A stretch of 37,796 bases of DNA, from the NCBI GenBank assembly GCA_965658025.1, contig CBFHQL010000018.1, positions 1 to 37,796 of the forward strand, given 5' to 3'. The position numbers and the translations under genes were made by a program. The notes beneath the pieces were generated by a model. The model was given only the letters and a program-made list of their open reading frames with translations. It was not told the origin of the DNA and searched no databases. Source of the stretch: UBA3537 sp965658025 (lineage in GTDB: Bacteria > Bacteroidota > Bacteroidia > Flavobacteriales > Flavobacteriaceae). Positions 33,201 through 37,796 of the stretch are shown one piece after another (positions within the stretch are counted from its first letter, which is position 1; each line of letters begins with the position of its first letter).

Positions 33201-33451
33201 GTAACTTCATCATCAAAAATAGGAGCCCATTTTATCCCTCCAGATGTTGATTTCCACAGTCCGCCAGAAGCTGTTCCAGCATACATGATATCAGGATTTG
33301 ACAGGACAACATCAATGGCGGTTACGCGCCCCGACATTCCGCCAGGGCCAATATTTCTTGGGGTCATATTTTTCACCAAATCCATTGAAAATTCTTGTGA
33401 AAAACCCATCAAACTAAGCAAGATAAATACTAAGGTGAATCTAAATTTCAT
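30290..33451 (-). CDS. Secreted BNR/sortilin-like repeat protein (annotated as glycosyl hydrolase family)
   Basis: A signal peptide (MKFRFTLVFILLSLMGFSQ) precedes a 1053-residue extracellular protein. About eleven Asp-box (BNR) repeats of the form S-x-D-x-G-x-x-W, such as KSLDGGKTW, KTTDGGKTW and ITYDGGEHW, run through residues 60-700 and predict one or two multi-bladed beta-propellers, as in VPS10/sortilin and in sialidase-like or GH74 proteins. The last 300 residues form a beta-rich domain and a helical end. Homologues are often named glycosyl hydrolase, but no catalytic residues can be assigned; it could equally be a binding protein or a peptidase accessory. It follows the M1 peptidase by 8 bases. 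Confidence 0.8.
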   Translation of the reverse strand: MKFRFTLVFILLSLMGFSQEFSMDLVKNMTPRNIGPGGMSGRVTAIDVVLSNPDIMYAGTASGGLWKSTSGGIKWAPIFDDEVTASIGAVAVQQSNPDVIWVGTGEGNPRNSLNGGFGVYKSLDGGKTWNAMGLEQTRHIHRIIIDPTNPNTIYVGAIGSPWGEHEERGVYKTTDGGKTWSKILFANNKTGVADLVMDPNNPNKLIAALWEHKRDPWFFNSGGEGSGIHITYDGGEHWKKITSEEGLPDGDLGRIGLAIAPNKPNIVYALVEAKKNGLYKSDDGGDHWKKVNEDMNEIGNRPFYYADLYVDPQNENRVYSIFTYVNVSEDGGKSFKQLMPAYGVSNGIHPDHHAWWIHPNNGNFMIDGNDGGLNITKDGGNSWRFVGNLPVAQFYHISVDNEIPYNVYGGMQDNGSWRGPAYVWRDQGIRNSYWQEISFGDGFDVVPDRDDSRYGWSMSQQGYVSRYDWKTGNNYTVRPTHPNPEVKLRFNWNAAINIDPNDNSTLYFGSQFVHKSTDKGETWAIISPDLTTNDPEKLKQHESGGLTMDATGAENHCTILVIEPSEVEPNMLWVGTDDGRVHYTTDHGTAWIEVTKNIKGLPKGSWITQIKASKTNKGEALLVANDYRRYNYTPYAYRTTNYGKTWQRIVDEQDVESYTLCIVEDAKEPNLMFLGTDDGLYISVDAGSQWTKWTNGFPTVSVKDLVIQPREDDLVIGTFGRAAWVLDDIKPLRAIAKNSKTLTQNLQLFEPPTAYQAAYQQPTGSRFGGDAKYHGTNRKSGAKFSYYFNSKPKNVRDTISNWDSLKLQIFDGDRLIRTLKQKVPKENGIHHWRWYMTEKGVQYPSKKINKSTREPSGVRVLPGTYRAVLSYGDLNSEQTIKVEHDPRIDFNLDDKKEIYSAAKTLETYLGAAAKATKQLAQSKQIANEFLESLKIKDEEGFEQEIEHTEEVSDKMDNLFELFFGKEDERQGITSDPVVSVLERLGAASYYVNTRQNGLTSTEHTLIKNAKSALQNALQKVNAFFENDWSAYQSAVESIDLSPFKATEMINLDN

Positions 33452-33459
33452 ATCTATTT

Positions 33460-35094
33460 TTATTTAATTTTTTTTGTTTCAATATAATAGTCCTCATCGA
33501 CCCTAATTGAAGTTGCGTTTATTACAGTCGATTGCCAATTTTCAGTAGGGTAGAGCCATTGTGTTTCGTTGTTTGAGACGATTTCTATGGGCATATCAAA
33601 TCCATCTACCACATTTGTCCATCTGAAATGTAGTGTTTTTTTGTCAATTTTGTATTCAAAAACAGGGATGCGGATATCTCTTAAATATTGATTAAAAAAT
33701 GGATTTAATTTTAGTCCTATCTCTTTGGATAAAAAGGTCTCTATCTGTTGTGTTGTTACTGTTTGATGATAAAATTCGGTGTTCATTTTACGAAGAATTT
33801 GACGCCATTTTTCATCATCTTTTGTCAATTGTCTTAGCATATGAATTATATTAGCGCCTTTGTAATACATGTCAGCTGAGCCGCTAGCGTTTACGTTGTA
33901 ATCTCCTATAATTGGGTGGTCATTTTTAATTCTTTTACGTGTACCAATCACATATGCAGCTGAGGCCTCTTTGCCGTAATGGTAATCTAAAAACAGATTT
34001 TCTGAATAGGCCGTAAACCCTTCATGAATCCACATGTCAGCAATATCTTTGTTGGTAATACTGTTTGCAAACCATTCGTGGCCTGTTTCATGAACAATGA
34101 TAAAATCAAACTTTAGTCCCCATCCTGTACCTGATAAATCTTGTCCTAAATACCCTTGCTTGAATTGATTTCCATAAGTGACCGAACTTTGATGTTCCAT
34201 ACCCAAATAAGGGACTTCTACAAGCTTAAAACTATCTTCATAAAAAGGGTAGGGGCCAAACCAATGCTCGAAAGCTTCCATTGTTTTTGGCGCATCTAAA
34301 AATTGTTTTTGGGCTTCTTTTAGGTGCTGCTTTAGCACATAATAATCCATATCTAAAACCCCTTTTTCTCCTTTATAAGTTTCAGAAAAATGGACATAAT
34401 CTCCGATATTTACATTTACGCCATAATTATTTATGGGGTTTAGTACCGCCCAAGTAAATGTTTTTTCATCATCAGTTTTGGCCACTTGTGTTAGTCGTCC
34501 ATTGGCTACCGCTGTCAAATGTTTTGGTACAGTCACATGAATTTTCATGCTGTCCACCTCGTCGTACATATGATCTTTGTTGGGCCACCATACACTGGCG
34601 CCAAGACCTTGACACGAGGTGGCAATAAAATCCGTTCCATGTTCATCTTTTTCCCACGAAAAACCACCATCCCAAGGCGCACGAATGGCCTCCTTTGGCT
34701 TCCCTTCAAAATGAACGATGATACTGTCAATGGCATTAAGTTGTGGTGATTTTTCTAACGCAATAAAATGTGCATTTCCATCGTGAACTATAGAAAGTTC
34801 TCGACCGCCTTGCATAGCTTTGGTCAGTTGCATTGGGGGTTGCAAATCGATTTGCATTACATTATTGTTTGGATCCAAGGTTTTGTATTGAATGGTGTTT
34901 TTTCCAAAGATTGTTTTTGACTCTGGACGTACAGTTACATCCAATTCATAATGAGTCAAATCCCACCACATTCGTTCTGGGGTAATTGTTCCCCTCAAGC
35001 TATCTTGATGGGTGTATTTTGTTTCATTTTGTGCTTTACCCTGGGCTAAAAGATTCAGCGAAAATATTAAGAAGAGTATGTAAGTAAGTCTCAT
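33460..35094 (-). CDS. Secreted M1 family metallopeptidase
   Basis: A signal peptide (about residues 1-18) precedes a 544-residue gluzincin. The zinc motif HETGH is at 335-339 with Glu358 as the third ligand in the family spacing, and the GMEHQ at 298-302 corresponds to the GAMEN exopeptidase motif. This is shorter than aminopeptidase N (about 870 residues), lacking the C-terminal helical domain, as in many bacterial M1 members. It would remove N-terminal amino acids from exported or extracellular peptides. It has a clear -7 box upstream and is followed by the BNR-repeat gene in the same unit. Confidence 0.92.
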   Translation of the reverse strand: MRLTYILFLIFSLNLLAQGKAQNETKYTHQDSLRGTITPERMWWDLTHYELDVTVRPESKTIFGKNTIQYKTLDPNNNVMQIDLQPPMQLTKAMQGGRELSIVHDGNAHFIALEKSPQLNAIDSIIVHFEGKPKEAIRAPWDGGFSWEKDEHGTDFIATSCQGLGASVWWPNKDHMYDEVDSMKIHVTVPKHLTAVANGRLTQVAKTDDEKTFTWAVLNPINNYGVNVNIGDYVHFSETYKGEKGVLDMDYYVLKQHLKEAQKQFLDAPKTMEAFEHWFGPYPFYEDSFKLVEVPYLGMEHQSSVTYGNQFKQGYLGQDLSGTGWGLKFDFIIVHETGHEWFANSITNKDIADMWIHEGFTAYSENLFLDYHYGKEASAAYVIGTRKRIKNDHPIIGDYNVNASGSADMYYKGANIIHMLRQLTKDDEKWRQILRKMNTEFYHQTVTTQQIETFLSKEIGLKLNPFFNQYLRDIRIPVFEYKIDKKTLHFRWTNVVDGFDMPIEIVSNNETQWLYPTENWQSTVINATSIRVDEDYYIETKKIK

Positions 35095-35131
35095 AAATGT
35101 TGGTAAACATATAATTTAGGAATTGTTCTTT

Positions 35132-35139
35132 CAAATATA
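35132..35139 (-). promoter_or_regulatory. Candidate -7 promoter box for the M1 peptidase gene
   Basis: The minus-strand sequence TATATTTG is a perfect TAnnTTTG match 37 bases upstream of the M1 peptidase ATG. No well-spaced -33 TTG could be found. It lies after the terminator of the acyl-CoA dehydrogenase gene, so the M1/BNR unit starts independently. Confidence 0.5.
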
Positions 35140-35167
35140 ACTTTATTTTTTCAATTTCATAAAAATA

Positions 35168-35199
35168 GAAAACGCCTTCACAAGTGTGAGGGCGTTTTC
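35168..35199 (-). terminator. Rho-independent terminator of the acyl-CoA dehydrogenase operon
   Basis: An almost perfect stem of 14 pairs (one G-T pair, AAGT loop) joins GAAAACGCC at one side and GGCGTTTTC at the other, about 27 bases after the acyl-CoA dehydrogenase stop. On the minus strand the stem is followed by a T-rich stretch (TTTTCTATTTTT). This closes the thiolase/acyl-CoA dehydrogenase transcript. Confidence 0.85.
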
Positions 35200-35225
35200 A
35201 TCTAACCAACTAAACTGCGCATTTC

Positions 35226-37022
35226 TTAAAAGCAATACGCATTCTCTTTATTCACCTTTTCGGCAATGCTGTTTCTTAGTGCAGCGACATTAGGGTAATT
35301 TGTATATTTTGTAAAACGTTTCAATCCCATGAGCATCATGCGTTGTTCATCGCCTTCGGCAAAAGAAATAATGCCACTTTTGGCGCTTTTCGTGATGATG
35401 TCTACAGCATTGTACAAATACAATTGACTCATTTCAATCTGATGCTTTTGGGCTTCCTCACCAAAACGAGCAATGTTTTTTTCTGTTCTTAGAATAGCCG
35501 ATTCTGCCATATAAATTTCAATTAATATATCGGCGGCATGCAACATCAATTGTTGGTGCTCTTCTATTTTTGGTCCAAACTTTTGAATTCCTGCTCCAGC
35601 AACCATCAAAAACACTTTTTTTAAGTTTTTTACAATGGCTTTTTCTTGAGAAAGTGGAGCACTGTAGTCTGGTGTATCAAACGAAGGAATACCCATAAGT
35701 TCTTCTTGAACTTTCATGGCAGGCCCCAATAAATCGACATGACCTTTCATGGCTTTTTTGATAAGCATTCCAATACAAATCATTCTATTGATTTCATTGG
35801 TACCTTCATAGATTCTCGAAATACGTGCATCGCGCCAAGCCGCTTCCATAGGAGTGTCTTCAGAGAATCCCATTCCACCAAAAACTTGAATTCCTTCATC
35901 GGCACAATTTTGAACATCTTCAGAAATAGCGACTTTAAGTAAAGAACACTCAATGGCATATTCTTCAACCCCTTTGAGTTCGGCCTCTTGATGTGTATTT
36001 CCTTTTTCGATACGTAAGGCAATGCGGTCTTCGATGTCTTTTGCTGCTCTATAACTTGCCGATTCACCTACATAGGTGTTGGTGGCCATTTCTGCTAATT
36101 TATATTTGATAGCGCCAAATTCGGCAATGGGTGTCTTGAATTGTTGACGTGCATTGGCATAAACAATAGCTTCAGAAGTAATTCGTCTTTGCGAATCTAA
36201 GCAAGCTGCAGCCAGTTTGATACGGCCCACGTTAAGCGCATTCATTGCAATTTTGAATCCATTTTGTCGTTCCGAAAGCATATTTTCTACGGGAACTTTG
36301 GTTTCATTAAAGAAAACTTGGCGTGTAGACGATGCTCTGATGCCCAGTTTATGTTCTTCTTCGCCTAATGTAATCCCGTTTTCTGCATCATTTTCTACAA
36401 TAAATCCAGTGATGTTTTTGTCGTCTTCAATACGAGCAAACACAATAAATAGATTGCAAAAACCAGCATTTGAAATCCACATTTTTTGACCCGTAATGCT
36501 GTAATATGTTCCATCCTTAGATAAAGTTGCTGTGGTTTTTCCGGAGTTGGCATCACTACCAGCACCGGGTTCTGTAAGGCAATATGCTCCAAACCATTCT
36601 CCAGAAGCAAGTTTTGGTACATATTTCAGTTTTTGTTCTTCTGTTCCATAAAGCGTAATGGGCATCGTTCCGATTCCTGTGTGCGCCCCAAATGCCGTAC
36701 TGAAAGATCCAGTTCCACTCGAGATGTATTCGCAAACCAGCATGGTGGACACAAAGCCCATATCTAAACCTCCATAAGCTTCGGGCACGGCAACACCAAG
36801 GAATCCCATTTCTCCAGCTTTGCGCATGACTTCTTCGGTAAGTGCATAGTCTTTGGCTTCAAATCGGTCGCGGTGTGCAATGATTTCTCTTTCGTTAAAT
36901 TCTTTGACGGCTTCTTTCATCATCAGTTGTTCTTCTGAAAAATCTTCAGGGGTAAAAACACTGTTGTAATGACTTTCTTTAATCAGAAATTGTCCTCCTC
37001 TTAATAATTCTTTTTCTTCCAT
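35226..37022 (-). CDS. Acyl-CoA dehydrogenase with C-terminal extension
   Basis: The first 400 residues are a canonical acyl-CoA dehydrogenase: YCLTEPGAGSDANS (FAD and substrate binding), MWISNAGF, a helical GASSTRQVF-like segment and the RIYEGTNEINR end that carries the catalytic Glu. A further helical region of about 190 residues brings it to 598, a length known for the VLCAD-like enzymes of Bacteroidota. It removes two hydrogens from acyl-CoA in the first step of beta-oxidation. It is 21 bases downstream of the thiolase gene, so both form a beta-oxidation unit that ends at the terminator. No transmembrane region is seen. Confidence 0.94.
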   Translation of the reverse strand: MEEKELLRGGQFLIKESHYNSVFTPEDFSEEQLMMKEAVKEFNEREIIAHRDRFEAKDYALTEEVMRKAGEMGFLGVAVPEAYGGLDMGFVSTMLVCEYISSGTGSFSTAFGAHTGIGTMPITLYGTEEQKLKYVPKLASGEWFGAYCLTEPGAGSDANSGKTTATLSKDGTYYSITGQKMWISNAGFCNLFIVFARIEDDKNITGFIVENDAENGITLGEEEHKLGIRASSTRQVFFNETKVPVENMLSERQNGFKIAMNALNVGRIKLAAACLDSQRRITSEAIVYANARQQFKTPIAEFGAIKYKLAEMATNTYVGESASYRAAKDIEDRIALRIEKGNTHQEAELKGVEEYAIECSLLKVAISEDVQNCADEGIQVFGGMGFSEDTPMEAAWRDARISRIYEGTNEINRMICIGMLIKKAMKGHVDLLGPAMKVQEELMGIPSFDTPDYSAPLSQEKAIVKNLKKVFLMVAGAGIQKFGPKIEEHQQLMLHAADILIEIYMAESAILRTEKNIARFGEEAQKHQIEMSQLYLYNAVDIITKSAKSGIISFAEGDEQRMMLMGLKRFTKYTNYPNVAALRNSIAEKVNKENAYCF

Positions 37023-37043
37023 TGTCTAATAAATTTGAGTCTG

Positions 37044-37796
37044 TTATTTTAAAAATTCAAAAATTCCGCATGCCCCCTGTCCCGTACCAACACACATGGT
37101 TACTGCTCCGTATTTTGATTTCATTTCTCTTTTGCGCATTTCGTCAAATAACTGCACCGATAGTTTCGCCCCTGTACATCCCAAGGGGTGTCCAAGTGCT
37201 ATAGCGCCTCCATTGACATTGATGATATCGGGATTTAATCCTAGTGCTCTTATAACGGCTAAAGATTGTGATGCAAAGGCTTCGTTTAGCTCTATGAGTT
37301 CGAGGTCAGATTGCTTCAATCCGGCTTGATTTAACGCTTTAGGAATTGCTTTGACGGGGCCAATCCCCATAATTCTGGGCTCTACACCGGCTACGGCATA
37401 GCTTACCAATCGCGCTATGGGTTCTAAATTCAGTTCTTTTACTAAATCTTCGCTCATGACCATTACAAATGCTGCGCCATCACTCATCTGGGAGGAATTT
37501 CCGGCAGTAACACTTCCGCCTTGAGCAAAGACAGCACGTAATTTTGCCAATGCTTCCAAACTAGTGCCTTTTCTTGGCCCTTCATCTTTTTGGACAGTGT
37601 AGCTTTTTGTTGCTCGTTTTCCGTTGTGATCAATATAGTTTTGATGTACTTCAATAGGAACAATTTGATCTTGAAAACGATCTTCGGCCTGAGCGTTCAA
37701 TGCTTTCATATGCGAATTATAGGCAAATTCATCTTGATCTTCTCTTGAAATATTGAATTCATTGGCTACAGCTTCAGCGGTATTGCCCATACCCCA
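37044..37796 (-). CDS. Acetyl-CoA C-acyltransferase (thiolase), C-terminal part
   Basis: The frame is open through the last base of the window, so the N-terminal part with the nucleophilic Cys lies outside. The visible 250 residues show the thiolase motifs ELNEAFASQ, NVNGGAIALGHPLGCTGA, whose His activates the thiol, and MCVGTGQGACG, whose Cys is the second catalytic residue. It splits 3-ketoacyl-CoA into acetyl-CoA and a shortened acyl-CoA in beta-oxidation. The following acyl-CoA dehydrogenase is 21 bases away on the same strand. A trifunctional hydratase/dehydrogenase gene would be expected just upstream, beyond the window. Confidence 0.94.
   Translation of the reverse strand, partial: WGMGNTAEAVANEFNISREDQDEFAYNSHMKALNAQAEDRFQDQIVPIEVHQNYIDHNGKRATKSYTVQKDEGPRKGTSLEALAKLRAVFAQGGSVTAGNSSQMSDGAAFVMVMSEDLVKELNLEPIARLVSYAVAGVEPRIMGIGPVKAIPKALNQAGLKQSDLELIELNEAFASQSLAVIRALGLNPDIINVNGGAIALGHPLGCTGAKLSVQLFDEMRKREMKSKYGAVTMCVGTGQGACGIFEFLK

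Noticed and set aside
1..37796. CRISPR arrays, tRNA or rRNA genes, IS elements, prophage or defence genes
   Set aside because: I saw no direct repeat series, cloverleaf, transposase or phage motif; gene density and composition look uniform throughout, so no mobile region is supported.

Overview
The window looks like chromosomal DNA of a marine-type Flavobacteriaceae member (Bacteroidota). The support is low GC, tight gene packing with few Shine-Dalgarno-like leaders, promoter -7 boxes of the Bacteroidota form TAnnTTTG, and family-typical genes: a fused CcoN-CcoO oxidase subunit, a BatA-type membrane protein, a LETM1-related protein, and many short-signal lipoproteins. There is no sign of a prophage, IS element, CRISPR array, tRNA or rRNA. 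No intergenic stretch exceeds about 150 bases.

Layout. 1-7227: end of an MBL-fold hydrolase gene and a small membrane/coiled-coil protein (+), then a minus-strand run of carboxylesterase, small membrane protein, a dihydroorotase homologue that has lost its metal-ligand motif, a BatA-like protein with a vWA MIDAS motif, a family 2 glycosyltransferase and a secreted S10 carboxypeptidase. 7311-11450: DUF2007 protein, a PadR/PspC pair, a DUF4442 hotdog protein, a small unknown protein and OxyR. 11505-15905: M3 metallopeptidase lipoprotein and cyclophilin lipoprotein (-), then NUDIX hydrolase and a PlsC-like acyltransferase (+). 15908-20016: ECF sigma factor with a membrane partner, then a likely operon sodC / LETM1-related / DUF1456 / DUF1684.

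20160-30275 is the functional centre: a tandem universal stress protein, then a complete cbb3 cytochrome oxidase locus on the minus strand (ccoI; ccoS-ccoNO-ccoQ-ccoP-ccoG-ccoH-safE), ending in a Crp/Fnr regulator transcribed the other way. Three ATGAY-N4-RTCAT palindromes lie upstream of ccoS, between ccoI and the regulator gene, and upstream of the usp gene. The ccoS and ccoI sites sit at exactly the same distance (33 nt centre to centre) from an ACCTTTG-type -7 box, which is the geometry of class II Crp/Fnr activation. I infer a self-contained microaerobic respiration regulon.

30290-37796: a large secreted BNR/sortilin-like repeat protein and a secreted M1 metallopeptidase in one unit, then an acyl-CoA dehydrogenase and a truncated thiolase (fatty-acid beta-oxidation).

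I do not see a completely new multi-gene system. The most useful observations are the predicted Fnr-type regulon, the two-haem (rather than three-haem) cbb3 oxidase, the catalytically degenerate dihydroorotase, and an acyltransferase with altered catalytic motifs.
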